A stretch of DNA of 64,000 nt, from NCBI RefSeq assembly GCF_036669915.1, contig NC_089314.1:9831965-9895964 (forward strand), read 5' to 3'. Origin of the DNA: Pocillopora verrucosa (taxonomy: Eukaryota > Cnidaria > Anthozoa > Scleractinia > Pocilloporidae). Below the pieces are notes generated by a model. That model did not search any database and was not told the DNA's origin. It saw only the letters and a program-made list of their open reading frames with translations. A program made the position numbers and the translations under genes. Shown in pieces: positions 48,440 to 62,900 of the stretch (the first letter of the stretch is position 1; each line of letters opens with the position of its first letter).

Positions 48440-51400
48440 TTATCTCAGTGATACTTCAGTAAGAAATCGCTCCAAAGCTCTAATTGCAGGCTCCAATGGT
48501 TTATCAATGTAGTGCATGGAATCACGGGTGCCTTCAGGCCAAGCAGTGGTCAACGGGTAAATATCAAGAACAGGGATTCCTGCCTTACACATAGCGTCTG
48601 TAGCATAAGTATGGAACAGCTGATTCCTCTGAATCGTAGACAAAGTAGGCAAGCAAGGAAGAGATGAGACAAATTAGGCAAAATGTTATAAACAAATTTG
48701 AAACATTAATAGTTTGTTTACGTAACAGACATTGTCGCAATCCTCAGTTCCATGATTTTTTCAGTTGTTATGGCAAAGTTTTTGATGTCAAGTGTCAGTT
48801 AGCATTCTATCATAAAGTCCTCTGGAAGACGAAATTGAAACAAATGGGAAAAAAAATTGGGGTGCACATGCCAACCATCCATCGTTTTGCATGCCAAGCA
48901 TTCACTGACGCAGTCGTCTTGAATGTGTATCCCCAGTTTAGAGACCGGTCATTGTATACAACCTGGGGTGAGTGGGGGGAGGAGTTCGGAAGATTTTGGT
49001 CACGGTGTCACGGTAAATATTTACCTGATATTCCCCAGACGGGTTTTAAATATTCTTATGATTCCCCTCTCATTGCCACTTAATTGGCGATCAATTTTCT
49101 GTGGTATCCCCCCCTTTTATACTATGTTGACGATTACTGATCCCCATTAAGTCCCCCCCCCCAGATAAAAGAAGATTTCGAATGCTGGTCTCCGTACATT
49201 ACAAAGTTTTCTGATGAGTGTTTTTCTCAGTACGTTTGCTTGACCCGCGCGCGTACTAATACGTCCTTTCACTGGTCATCAAAATAGTCCTGATCATGTT
49301 TGCGATTAAGGCATATGATGTTTCAACTTGTATTATTACCTGATTGGTAAAGAATCTCCATTCGGTATAGTTCACTTGCGGGAAACAGTCTTTAAAACGC
49401 TCCGCCTCTACAGCCGCGTTACTTCGCCAAATGGAAAGTACCCGGCTACTCAACGCGCCTTCATTCTCAGTACCAGTGTCTCTCCTTAGTGTCTCGATAA
49501 TGCTATCAATCAGCATTTGGTAAGCTGTAAAGTTCAGCGATAGTGAGTAATGTATACCGACGTTAAAAAAGAAAACGCTTTGATTCCCTGTCATGTTAAG
49601 GCTGTCCAAGACTTTTTGGATCTCCTCAAGGACAATAGTCTGGTTGAAATCTCTATCATCGCTTCCTTTCCAGGAGACCTGCAAAGATACACAACGGGCG
49701 CTCGCGTCATCCTTTTTAATGCTTCATAAAACCAAGAGATAAAACTTCAAAAGAATATGAGAACAAATATCTGTCATGGAAACGTTAAAAAAATCTTACC
49801 AACCGAGAGATTAGTTGACAAAAATGCCGTGACATAATTTAATAATTTGTTTCTCATCTAAATCTACTTCAAAATCACTACAAAATTTTCGAACATGATT
49901 GGTTATCACCAGCCCGATTTGAGCACTAGTAGGAAAGTATGGGCGTCAAGCTTATAATTGGACTGTGTAATTCGACAGTCTGTATATCATGCATCTGTTA
50001 TTGGACAGTACCCTTCGTTTGCGTACGCTGTTGTCAAGAATATCGTCGAGTTAACTATTGTTTTTTTATTAAAAGTATAACCGAGGGCTAGTTTTGACTA
50101 AGAGGGAAGAAAATTTCGTGGCGTCCAATTCTACCTGAATTATACTTGTAATAAACAAGTCGACTCCCGCTTTGCGGTCGTCCGTTTTCGTGAATCATTC
50201 AAAGGATCTCAGACCAAGTTGGATCCCACTTAGTCCATTATCATCACTAATTTCAAATTTGGAAAAATAATGTTCCCAAGGTAGATACTGTTTCATTAAC
50301 GAAACAAACAAAGTAAACAAAAAAGTCGAAAGCAGAAAATAGAACCTAGTTTAAATGTATTATCAACTACAAGTTGGTAATAAACAACCAAAAAAACTGG
50401 TAATACGCCCAATTAGAGTGATGTTTTTGCTATAATCTTCTAAACGAAGAGAGTGTTTCGGTGTCAATTTTCATTATTTAGTTCGTACAACTTTTTCGAG
50501 GTTCTGCTTCAAGAGGATTGATCCCAAATTCAAATCAACAAACGAAAGACTTTTCATAAGCAAGTTATAAATAAGGAAGAGTTTCTTTCCACTCACATCA
50601 TAATTCCACATGTACTTCTTCCCACAGGTATGAAACATTTTTTTACAAAGCTGACTTTTCTTTGCAAGAGAATGGAAATGCACGTTTGTGGAATCCCCAT
50701 AAAACATTAGATCATCTAATTTTCTCTTCACACGTTTTTCCGCATATTGTGCCTTTTGCATCTCTGATAAAAAAAAAAAGAAATAAACACATATGAGCCG
50801 CTTATTTACACGAAGTCCAACCCAAACCACAGTTTAACGCAGTCAGTGGGCCTCAGGCTCTCCCTATAAGAGGGTTGATTTCATTAAAAAAATGTCCTTC
50901 AACTGTTAGCTTTTGGCCCTCTTGACACCGTTCACAAATGTAAGTGTTCATATGAAAGGTTCAGCTAAATTGAGGATTGTTTGGGACGCGGTTTTGCTGA
51001 AAAACGGTTCAAATAATCAGACCATAGTTTGGAATGGGGAGACCCAAAATAATTTCTTTCTTCTCGATGCAATAGTTTGAAGATTGTTCGCATACCCTAG
51101 TGTTTTGTAGGATGTTGTTGAGGAGACCTGAAAAAAGTTCTGGTGGTAACTTACGTCGCAAGCAAACTTTTTAAGCATCGAACATGAACTGACATCAACG
51201 TTTAGGAAATATTAACATTATTAATTCATTAATTTTATTACTAAGTTCGCTAACCTTCAGGCATGTATTGTTTCCAAATGCTGTTGACCCATCGCCCAAA
51301 GCCATTCCACACCAAGGAGCAGTTAAAGTCACACGACGACTGGGAGAAACTTTCTTTACTTGATTGACTTAGAAATGGCTGGATGTACTTGAAGAAACCT

Positions 51401-53447
51401 GTACATAGTACGTTAAAGTAACGGCCTAGCTAAATTTACAATACACTGTGACTCGCTGATGGAGCATTAGAGTGCAGACTTTTCATTTCCTGAAGGTTCG
51501 TCCTAAGAGCGACTAGCATCTAATTTCTCCCCACAATATCACCCCTGAATCAAGAAATGAAGGTTACGAGAACATAGGAAATGATCCGCAACTAAAGAAG
51601 CTCTTGATTGTTGAACAAATTCTCCTTGTCGGCATCTTAGGAAATGTATTGAGAACAGTATGGAGAATATGCATACTGATGTTCGGGTTAATGATTATTT
51701 TCTGAAAATATTGCTCTCTTATGTTGCTAAAAAAAGTTGCAGTAAGCAAATTATTTTCTTGGTAAAAATCATTCACATCATTACCTTTTGTTTTATTGCA
51801 CTCTTTGATATAAAACTCGATCGGCTTTCCACTTTGAAGCGGTGCTTCAATAAAATCATGGTCAATATCTCCCAGGATACCAGTCTCCTGTTTGTGGCCT
51901 TGAATGTCACCTTAAGAAAAAAGGAGAAAAGGCGTGGAAGTGATTTTGTTATTTCATTTTGTCAGTGAACCGCAAGACCTTTAGAATGAAATTCCCACAT
52001 CAACAACTGCCAGTTGCGATGCTGAATTTACATATAAAAAGAGAACCTTTTATGTACCAATCCTCCGGTGGATCTCTAAAGCCATCGCAAAGCGTGAAAT
52101 CCAGAATAGCCTGGACCGAGTAATTCCCAGGCTCCAGTGCAAGAAACAGAACCTCGTATGTTCCATCATTATGGTCGACCACGATCGGTGTTAAGGATGC
52201 TGGACCTTGTCTGATGTGAACTCTCCACGAATCTCCTCCAGTCTCCTTAAGCTGGCCACTTTTGGTCACGGACTGGATAAAGAAGCGACTAAATTCGCCT
52301 GAAAAGTATTGAGAGTAAATTTAGCGACGCCAAATCAAAATGCTTTGAGTTTATTATTATCAACATAATCATTAATGATATCATTATTTTAATCATCATT
52401 TTTTTATCATTATTATAATTTGCATTAAAATTATTTCTAGTATAATCATCATTAATTTTTCTATAATCATAACCATCACAATTATTTAAATTTTTAAGAG
52501 CTTCTCACTACTTGTTGAGAAAATAAAAATAAAAAAATATATTTTTTCAATAATAAATCAAATAGTTGAGGAAGAGGCAAGAGGATCATATCATTAAACC
52601 TTGAGTTGAGTGTTATCTGCTGCTTTGTGATGGTCGAGTAATCCTGCTCAAAATCCTGCCAGAGTGACAGTGGAAAAAGGCTTTGGAAAAAAATTATGTT
52701 GGGTTTCGGGGTCTACCTTACAAAATTTGTACATACAATCTACAGTGTTTAATTTAACATTTGTGTAAAGGACTGAATTTTACACTGGAAAACTTAAGTG
52801 TAATATTCGTAGGCATCATTATGGAAGCAATTTACAACGGACCATTTTTTTCCCCTGGGGAAATGAAATGCTTCTTTTAAATCTTCAGTTGTTGAACCGA
52901 TTTCTTCTTGTCATTTTTGAAAGCACGAAGATGATGACAGCAAATAACAATGGAATAAATAAAGAGAAATAAAAACCTGCTTGCAACCCAATGCCTCTTT
53001 TCACACTCACATTCTTGAAAGCATCCAAACAGTTACAAAATTAATCAGCTTCTCAGAAAGGTGTGTTTATATCTGTTTACCTTGAGCTTTTACTTCCTTC
53101 TTTAAGATAAAACTCTTATCAGGGTCTGTTCTGCTTTTTGAAGAGGACTCACGCTGTGTCCAAGCCATTTTGTCATGACAGCTTCCCGACAATACTTCCC
53201 AGTCCATACTCGACCGCTGAAGTCGGCACCAGTCAGTGAAAAAACTTTCACGGTCACTTGATGAACGTGTTAATCTATCAGCTGTTAATCGATCAAGTGG
53301 TAACTGATCATGTGTTAACTGATCTTGGCTAAAGTCGGCTAGTTTCACGAGGCGTAAGAATTCAAGTTTAAAAAATTCACGGACAATAATTGTTATTAAA
53401 ACAAACAGGGACAGTAAGAACAGCTTCTGTACTTTACGAAACATCAT
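48440..53447 (-). CDS. NXPE-like type II membrane protein with PC-esterase domain (right copy)
   Basis: Exons 53081-53447, 52047-52298, 51785-51910, 51255-51398, 51096-51127, 50597-50761, 49340-49678, 48876-48962 and 48440-48628. In the open frames compared, the protein is the same as in the left copy, and every splice phase is kept. The exon at 48876-48962 (…WGYTFKTTASVNAWHAKR…) is masked by a 139-aa antisense open frame at 48664-49083 and is easily missed. Architecture: N-terminal signal anchor, pentad-repeat stem, neurexophilin-like Ig region, then a PC-esterase domain with YGDST and a DxxH motif. It is convergent with GBP on the right-arm map. A single-base T/A-run difference in intron 3 distinguishes the two copies. 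Confidence 0.88.
51493..51690 (-). mobile_element. TTAA-type MITE copy in NXPE intron 3 (right)
   Basis: Mirror of 7929-8126, with the same degraded end at the side nearer the 5' part of the window. Confidence 0.75.
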
Positions 53448-53931
53448 CTCTGGTTACTGGCTGTGAAAATAAAAGGAAAAGAAAATATGAACAACGTTTG
53501 ACACAATGTTTGACTCAAATCAGAGAATTAGCCTCCTTCCCCACTTCTCCACGCGTTAGATGCACACAATGTAAGAGCATTGCATCGGCAAATTTATCGG
53601 AAGCGGCATTTCTTTGATCGCTGGAAAGAGCGTTTAGCGAGGAGAGCTAGGGAGAGGTCTGTGAGGTGTCCAGTGCTGATAATGGATGCCAGAACCCACG
53701 GCCAACTCTCCTCGACTCGCTCTAAATCTTCCCACGGGCAGGGAAGCGTCTTGCAGCGCTATTCGGTCGCTATTTACTTCAATTCTCCTCTCGTGAACAT
53801 GGGCCGATTTGACACTTCGGCAGAACTGTCCAAAATAAGTGCTTAAGGCTGATAATTATAAATTGACCGAAACCCGGATTGTCCTTCTGTACTAACACGA
53901 GGTTTGCTTTGAGACTGCCCCGCGTCAGTCT

Positions 53932-54143
53932 TTAACCCATTACGCCCTAAGAGTGATAAGCATCTAATTTCTCCTTGCTGTATCACCCCTGAATCACATA
54001 TCAAGGTCACGAGAATAAAGAAAATGATCACTGACTAAAGAAGCTCTTGATTGTTAAACAAATTCTCCTTGTCATCACCTTAGGAAATATATTGAGAACG
54101 GTATGCAGAATATGCATTCTGATGTTAGGGAGTAAAGGGTTAA
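53932..54143 (-). mobile_element. TTAA-flanked MITE, intact copy (right)
   Basis: Mirror of 5475-5686, with both TTAA flanks and both TIRs preserved. Confidence 0.8.
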
Positions 54144-55017
54144 AGAACCGATCAAAGACCTAAACATCAAGGGGACAAATCGCACCCTAAGCAAGTCCAG
54201 TACGACAAAATGGTGGTTCGTGATTAGTTCAAACTGGTTAAATTAAAAAGGAGAAGCGATTCAGACAATGTTATTGGAGAGAACGTACGTACCCTGAATA
54301 GCTTATCCATACGAAAAATTGAATGAGTTTTATACCCAACCAGATTTCTACAAGGTATACCCTGAAAGAGGGACTGGCCTGGTTTAACTTCTTTTCTTCA
54401 TATAAACGCTTACAAACATTTGACAGCAGAGGGGATTCTCCTAGCCGTAATTCAACTCGGATGATAATTAAAGAAATCGAGGTTTTGTCAAGAGTCGCTT
54501 AAGATAGGTTAACTTATGGAAGCAACTGACCGATGACCATTTATGGGTTAAACACTCGCTTGTGCAGTGAATATAAATTGATAAATGAGCGACACTCCCA
54601 GACATATCGGTAGGGACACTTCTTCAGAGGAACGACGGCTACGATCTTCTCTCGCCCCTTCCCTTTTGCCAAAGTTGTTAATTCCAAATGCTTCTATGCC
54701 GTCTTAAAGCCCAACATTGAGAGGGACACATGAGGCAGCAAGTCTTCAACACAAATGAGTCCGGGAGTGTAGATTTGAATTACTTCCAATACGTAGTCCC
54801 CCGGCATATCAGATGCCTGAAGCTAACTTTATTCAAAGCAAAACAATCGCGAACAGCCCTCACAAAACTTAAACACACGTAGGCAAAGAAACATCATTAT
54901 CCAGCGACATATTTTGAAATGGCATGACAAAACTTGGAATATGATTCCTTCAATCATTTTTTCTTGGAATTTCTCACCTGGACAGCGCCAATCTTTTGCA
55001 GTGCTGCTTTTCCTCAA

Positions 55018-55646
55018 TGCCCTTCCGTGCTATTTTTTCATTCGGTTGCTGCGCGTTGTTGCCTGTCTGACAATAATTCATTTGTGCTAAGACTGTTGTT
55101 AGTTAATCTTAATCAATATTGACAAACTTCTTTCATGTGCTGTGATAATTCAAACCCTAACACGTCAACACTATCAGAAAATTTAAAGTTAATCTCAAAA
55201 CGTGCGCGGGTTAATGAGGAAAATACTACTTTTAAAAAGGTGCAATAAATTATCGGTGACAAATTTCCCGTAAGACGTAAACCCCTTAGCGACCTTTTCG
55301 CAGTGAACAGCTTGACCGAAAAAATCCGAGGTGCTATCCTCCCGAGCTATTTTTACATTCGGTTATTGTGCGCGCGCGTTGTTGCCCGTCTGACAATAAT
55401 TCATAAGTACCATGACTGTTGTCAGTTATTCTTTATTGATATTGACAAATTTCTTTTCATGTGCGGCGATACTCCAAACCCTAACAGGTCAACACTTTCA
55501 TAAAATTTAGAGTAAATCTCAAAACGTGCGCGGTTTATTTAAAAAAATACTATCTTCAAAAAGTCGAAAAATCATCGGGGTCAAATTTCCCATAAGACGC
55601 AATCTCCTTAGAGACCTTTTCGCGGTAACCCTAAACGAAAAAATCC
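55018..55646. repeat. Tandem duplication of a ~320 bp unit (right copy)
   Basis: Mirror of 3973-4600. Both units are present with the same internal differences, so the tandem duplication predates the inverted repeat. Confidence 0.85.
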
Positions 55647-56704
55647 TATTTTTTTGCGCTCGCATTTAATTGCTTTGGTTTTTGTATGCAGATTTGACGT
55701 CAATCTCTCATCACGAAACATTAAAATGAAGAAAAAGCGTTTGGTTTGAAACCAAAGTAAAGCTAGACCCCAAAGGCGCACGAACTATTAATTTCCTGAT
55801 TGAAAATGAAAAAAAAACATATCCTGCCGTGAGTGAAAAGGGTTTTTGGAAAAGAAAAAGGTTCACTTTTCCGCGAACCGCCATTTCGTCTGTTGTGAAC
55901 GTCAGAGGATCTACCAGATCACTGGTTGGCGGCTCATAGCGTGGGCCCAGTGTTAGCGTAATTCTTAAAGAAAATTGACCGCTTAGGAAGTCAATTTTTC
56001 TAGATACCAATCCCAAAATGACGACCAAAATCAAATTCATCTGTCTTACCTCATTTTTAACGCTTCTTCTATTCTAATATTGAACAAAATATCAACAACC
56101 GAACAACAACAACAAAAACAGACAAATAGGAAAATAATATTTATCCTTTAGTCGCCGAATGAAGTCACCAGGGCCGAATCCGCCTCTCTTGATACGCTCA
56201 CTGTCATTTGTCATTATAGACCTACTGGCTCCAAACTGCATTGAAAGAACAACAGCAAGGAAAGAAAATATCCTCACGGGTGAGCTGTATTTACCGAAAT
56301 TAATGAAAAGACACCTGAAAAGATCCAAGGCTCGACAGGATTCACGGCCTTGTCTCCTGAACACTTGTAGGACCTTACTACCACAGGTTAGAGGCGAGGT
56401 ACATTTTAGCGGGTAGTTCGTTTCATGAAAAGAATCTGATCATTTATTTTATCAAATTATAAAGAAGACCGGTCACGAAGCGTTATTGTTTTTTTTTTTT
56501 TTCTGTTTTAAAGATAATGACGACTTATCTCTTGAAATATTTCGTCCATTTCATATAAACATAAATTATCGCGATCTAACTATCGGGAATTTACCATCAT
56601 CTCTACAGTTATCTGACCATACAGGTTGTATAAAGGGAATAGGTTTCTAAAGAAACTTCGGTGCTACGTCGGAGGGAGAGTATAACAGGGTAATTTAGTA
56701 TAAT

Positions 56705-56795
56705 CAACTGAGCTGATAACGTAAATTGACCACCGTAAAGAGCTTTAAATCTGACGCTTTTTTACGGTGGCCAATTTACGTTATCAACTCAGTCA
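56705..56795. repeat. Foldback hairpin downstream of CWF19L1 (right copy)
   Basis: Mirror of 2825-2915. The arms contain TGATAACGTAAATTG and the ACCGTAAA junctions. Confidence 0.8.
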
Positions 56796-56970
56796 ATAAT
56801 ACTAGATTACTCTGCCGTACAGCTTGTAGTCTCGAACATCGTAAATCCGTCGTTTCTTTGTAAAGCATTTCCTGGAAACCCTAATGTTTGGGTCTGGATT
56901 GTTTGGGTCTGGATTGTATGAAAGCATGCCCAGCCTCATCAGCAATTCCTTTTTCGATTTTATCTTTTGC

Positions 56971-59900
56971 CTATTCCAAGTTAAAATCGTAAGGTTGGAA
57001 TTTCTTTCTAAAGACGGCTGCCATCCTTGTCTCCTCGTCCTTAGAAACTTTACAAGCTTTCCAGTCCACTCTGTCGGGCATGTTGAGAAGAGCGGGACTG
57101 GCGGCAACTTCCCTGTTCAAGGAACGAAAGACACATCAGATCAATAGGTTCTACACCAATCCAAGGGCGTAGTAAAGAAAACAAACGCACGCTAATTTTG
57201 TCTTCGACAATCCAAAGAAAATTGTCCTATATTTAACAAACAAGAGACGGAGATAAAGCCAAACAACACTGTCAGAATTTATAAAATAATTTCCCTCTAA
57301 AAAGCCACAGTCGATACGATTATGATGGTTTTATGCTTTCCATTTATTAAACCCATTAATGAACCCTAAGAGAGACCAGTATTTAATTTCTCCTTACAGT
57401 AATATTTTTGAATTATTTATGAAGATCATGAAAAGAAAGGAAATGATTGCCAACCAAGTAAGCTTTGATTGTTAAACAAATTCTCTTGGGCAGTACAAAA
57501 CGATTTGTGTAGATAATAGTATGGAGAATGAGGATACTGATGTCAGGGCATTGTTAATTAATATTGTATATCGCACTTTACACAGGTCTGAAAATCTCTA
57601 GTAACCTTCTCAAAGATTATGTCCCTGATGCTTACATCGAACGTAGGAATTAATTACTGAGATATTGTATGATAAAGCTACCTTCCAAACTGTAGAGGCA
57701 TCTTCAAAGATACTCTGTGAAGCAATTTCTCTTCGTTGTCGAATTCTACCACAAAATAGGGCGCTCCAACTGGTACGATCTGCAACAAAATAAGTAAACA
57801 CAAAATTAAAGAATTTACAAAAAACAGCAATACAAACAAATTGATCGATGACAAAGCCAACTAAAAAATAAAACGAGCCCACAAGACTCGTCAGTTGTGA
57901 ACCCTTTGCACCCAAAGATCCGTACACATTTTCTCTACACTGCTCTTCATATATTGTCTAAGGTGCTGACAAAGAGAATTTGTTTAACAATCAAGAGGTT
58001 TATTAGTTGGTGATCATTTCCTTTATTCTCATAACCTTAAAGTTTGATTCAGGGGTGATATTGTGAGGAGAAATTAGATGCTGGTCACTCTCAGGGGTCA
58101 AAGGGTTGATAACATCTTACGTTCGATTTTGAAGTAGCTGCCGTTCACCCATGCACCGCCATAAGGATTCATATGTAACTTTACCTCACAATGCCGACAC
58201 ATCGTGTACTAAAAACCGACCTTTATGCTTCTGATTTGGCGGGTGCTATATTGATATAGCGCCAAATTCTCGCTCTTAATCCGGAAAAGTGGATAACACT
58301 AGCACAATCTGTCGCTCACACTTATGATGTGGCTTCGAAGCTAAATTGATATTCGTACTCAAACAGTCACTGGGAGGCATGAGTTCGAATCCCGTCAAAA
58401 CATCAATTTCGAGCTTCTTTTGAGCAGTTCCTAATCCTGAAGCTTTTCTACGAGGATTTCTTTGCTTCACATAAGTCTCATTAAACTGTGGTTAACTTTT
58501 TATCTGTTAAGTTTTCGAATTATTGTTACAGTAACTTGTATTTTTGTTGTCGTGCACTGTGTACTCCGCTAGTTCACAAAATTCTCCATCCCACCCAGGC
58601 AAGGTTTAATTCCCCACACCCAAGGCACAGACGACAGTCAAATGCCCGTGAATTGCCGAAGAGAGGGAGGGGAGGTTTGAAAGTTCGAATTGATCGGGGC
58701 ATTATCATCATCATAATTTCATTGCAGCTGTTTTTGTTGTTGCTGATGTCGTTCAAGTTATCATTTTCATAGATTATCATAATTATCGTTATTATTACCA
58801 TTATTGTTGTTATTATTGCTCATGTTACATTAATGTTGCACCTGTTTCCGGTGCTCTTCCTATTCCTTTGCTGGCTCCCAAGTCATTTTTGGGGTTCTGA
58901 CCTGTGCCCTGTAGCTCCTCGTAAAAGAGCCTGTAAATTATCAAACAATAAACACATCACCTGACTAAGCTCTGTATTGGCAGGCACGTCCCTCATTGCA
59001 AGAGAATTGGAATCTCCGTGTTCTCTAAAAATGTCTTTTAACTCCTCAACATCTGTGGGAGGCACTGGTATAACCTATAGATAACAAATTAAATCTTTAA
59101 GATTTAGCGAATGTCAGGATGGCCGAGCGGTCTAAGGCGCCAGACTCAAGGATAATCTCCTTCCCAGTGCTAACTGGGCCGGGTCTTCTGGTCTCCAAAT
59201 GGAGGCGTGGGTTCGAATCCCACTTCTGACACGAGCTTTTTTTTTTCTCGTTTTCTTTTTTTCTTTTTACGATTTACAGGTTACCTTTCGTGTTTTTCTT
59301 TCTGTTACTACGAGGATGATTACTAGTTTTACCTGAAGTTGAAGGTGCTGTGTGTAATAATTCCTTTCAAAAATTACACAGGATTTGCCTTCTTTGTGAT
59401 ACATTTTTCGAAGCGCTCTCTTGTACCTGCTTTAGTGTTAAAGAATTCGAACACTCTTTCACACAGGACAATCAAAGATCACAACTACAATAGATTCTTT
59501 CCCAACACGCTCTATAAAGGATATTTTTCAATTTCCATGAGAACGTCCTGTAATAAAACAAAAAAGGCTACTATCAGTTTTATCACACTCAGTGTTGAAC
59601 TGCAATATTACAGTACAGCGTCGAACCGTTACTTTACCGGCGCTGTAAAATTAAGTCATAGTTCAGGAAAGAGTATATGATGGAACGTTAACGTCGTAGT
59701 TTGTGGTAAGTAACTCGCTTGCTGCTTCGGTGTTCCGTGGACATTCAATCACGAATAGGTTGTCCTTGTTGACGAAATTTGCGACTCACGATTAGCTACA
59801 GCCTTCTCAGCTAAATATCTAGGCTTTTTGGGCGGCGTAACCTTAGGGACAAGTCCTCATGGAAACTTAAAATCTGATTGCTCAATCTTTTTTTCAAAAG

Positions 59901-62900
59901 CTAAGTTATCGAAAACGTTCAAAAAAGGCTGCACCACCTTTTTCGTTGAGTAATTTCTTTTAGCTCATAATACTTGAAATTTCAAAAGCCTTTCATGCGT
60001 TGCTATATCTAAATCGTGGTTTGGAAACAGAAGTCAAAAGGTCTTTCCTACCTCTGTCAATTTAACTGTTGATTCGAAATGCGCGATGGGACAGATCAAT
60101 ACATGATCAGCTACCAGACCTCCTTTAGCCAATGCCACGTACGACTGATGACAAATGGAGAATCATATCAAAAGTTGAATTCATTTTGTTGGGGAAGGTA
60201 CTTATGTTGATCATGGTCTAAAATGATATTTAACGTCTATTGAAGTGCTTTCCCGTTGTTTTACGTTATAGAACCACAGCACTTTGACAAACATTTTGTC
60301 TCGTAAGTCTCGTAAGTTTTCCAAGTTTCGCCTTTGAACGGACTTTTCTTGCACGTTATTCAAAATTTGTCACGTCAGAAATTCTGGTGAGACTTGAGCG
60401 GAAACATACTTACAGCGTCTCCCACACTGACAACCAAATGTTTCTCGACCTCAGGACTTCCCAGGCAGAACCAACAGGAACCTTTTAAGGGAGCTAAAGG
60501 AAAAAAAAAGTAAATATGGCCAAGCGTTCAAATCCAAAGCCAGGAGAAGTTCAAAGAACTTAGATCAACCTGACCTCAAGACTACAAAATGAGTCATGCG
60601 ACGTTAGTCCCAAAAATCTCGTGCAAATAGATGAAAAATTGTTTCCTATATGGAGATGGGGGAATAGGGGAATGGGGGAGTTTGGGAGAATTCTCGAAAT
60701 CAATCCCCGACTGCGCCTTGGGTCTGCGCAACTGTCTAGAAATCTAACAGCCCCCTTGCGTTTAGAAAAAGTTTAAGTCTTGTATTGCTCCAATACAGCA
60801 TGTTCTTTCCTACATCGCAATAATCAAAGGGATCATACTTACGTGGTCCTTTACGTTGTCTTGGCTGTTTGTTGGAACCGCCTTCTTCGCCACCTGTAAA
60901 AATTTACGAGACTGGGGTAAATGACTGGAAAATTTAACTAATCGAAACTGTAAGCTATCGGAATTCCTAATGTAAGATCAAAGTACAAGCTAGGTTAGCG
61001 GAAAAATGGTTCGAGTATTAGTTAAGAAGTTGCATTCCAATTGACTAAAAGGGAATTTACTGAACTACAAACAAAATGTACGGGGGAAGCGAGTTGTCCA
61101 ATGCTCAGCATTTGAGCAGTACGGCTTCGAGCCCTTGCGGGTTGCGGGGATATGGTGCTGGTGATACAAGTCAGTTTTCCAAAAATCTGTCAAACGAAAC
61201 CTGGGGTTGGGGGGCGGGGGGGGGATAGAAGGGTTGAAGACTCCTAAGTGCCTCGTGCTTAGCAGAAATATCTGTTAATCTAAAAGGCCAGCTTGTGATT
61301 TAGAGCAGATTATATATATTTTCAGATACCATGATCCCTTCGTCGTTTTTGTCCAGGTCCCTGTGACTTCCCTGTGTTACTCATATCAAAAAAGAAGTTC
61401 TGACCTGTGGCACTGGCCTGCAATAAACAAGTAGACACCATTTAGACTTAAGTCTTTTTTGTATTAAAAAAATACAAAAAGATATCTTTTGAGAGTCTGT
61501 GAGCCAATCATCTACGGTGAAATTTACCAAAATACACCTAAACGTTTCTGAACTGTTATTCATGATGAAAGCGAGGAAAATTTTGGTGAATTCCTCGTTT
61601 CCGTTAAGGACTGGAACCTGTACCTCCAAGTTTCTAATTAGGCTCTACATGGAGGCACGGATTCGAATCCTGTCCGACCCTGAATTTTTTCTGGCTTCGT
61701 TTCAATTTATCATTATTACTGTTATTGCAGCTCGCCTCCTCACCTGTTTTTCATCCGCATGTAAAAATATTGACATTAATTTTTTTATTACATTGTGTTA
61801 ACGCACACTGCCGTACTTCATTACTAGAATATGCAACGACTAAATGTGACAAGTCCCTGAGGATTTTACGCATTACAGTCTTACTTTTACTTAATTATCC
61901 AGTAAGGTTTGAGAGGTCACCTGAGACTGTAGATTTGTATTTTGGTCAGCTGTTGTTCACATTGCTGCCACTTAACCTGTTATAAGGACACTCCGTGACA
62001 TCTGGTGGCTGTTTGACAAGTTCGGTTTTATCCATGGACACCAAGGGCACGATATTGAACGCGTACATGTACTGCAAGGAATAAGAGAGCAGAGTGAACA
62101 GAATTGACACCCAGATATAGTGAATACCGTAAACAGCATGCATTTCTTTGGTTGGAAATCTGTGTTGTTCAAAATTGGTACAAGTCTTTGACTGAAAGTA
62201 CATTTCGTACCCCAATGCTACCTTGCCCAAATGAATAACAATAAAACGATATATCACTTTATAATTTTTTTAAACAGGGAGGGGGAAGAAGAGGGGGGGG
62301 GGAGGGGGTGGTGGGGTGCTTTGTATAGAGGGAGTCATATGGAGGTGCTCACAGAATAGAAGTCTGTCTGTTTGTCTATTTGTTTGCTTGTTTGTTTTTT
62401 AAATTGTTACTTGAACTACATGAACACCCGAACTATCAAAGGTGATTAAAGAAATGATTAAGTATTTTCATGTACCTTTTTCTTGTGTGGATTACCAGCT
62501 TGGGCAAGGGCAATAAAACGTGTCACCTGCTGTGCAGATTCTCTCAACACCCGATGATTCCTACAAAAAAAAATAACGTTTTCAGTAAATCACGAAAAAT
62601 CTACACAGTTTTTAATTTTAAAAAGTTGTCAAAGGTATACTTTCGGAAAATCGATCTAACTTATTTGTCCTGCGCAATAATGGTAAGAAAGTAAAAGGAT
62701 CGAGAAAGTTGAGTAGAAATTGACCATATACTGTTGTTAGAATATTTTGGTTTCAGGCAAGTGGTAAAAATAACCACAAGTTTGGTGGGGGGGGGGGGGG
62801 GGGAAGGGAAAAAAAAAAACCCCCGACCTTTCCCCTAAATCCCCCCCTGCAACTCCTTTTTTTTTGAGGAAGAGTACGCGTCGCCTGACGAGAGCAAACC

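Larger units (their letters stand above)
53448..56970. other. Intergenic region NXPE to CWF19L1 (right)
   Basis: Mirror of 2650-6170. It contains the TTAA MITE (53932-54143), the tandem duplication (55018-55646) and the hairpin (56705-56795). The NXPE promoter is expected at its left end. No exon is recognised. Confidence 0.6.
42431..59620. repeat. Right arm of the 17.2 kb inverted repeat
   Basis: Reverse complement of 1-17212. This arm carries the better copies: all GBP exons are open, and CWF19L1 continues past 59620 into its upstream exons. The inner limit lies in GBP intron 2. Sequence inward of 42431, including GBP exons 1 and 2, has no counterpart beyond the N gap on the left. Confidence 0.97.

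Noticed and set aside
61388..61425. Possible 13-nt CWF19L1 exon (GCCAGTGCCACAG)
   Set aside because: Its phase does not fit the downstream exons; including it introduces a stop. The linker exon near 61325-61372 fits better.
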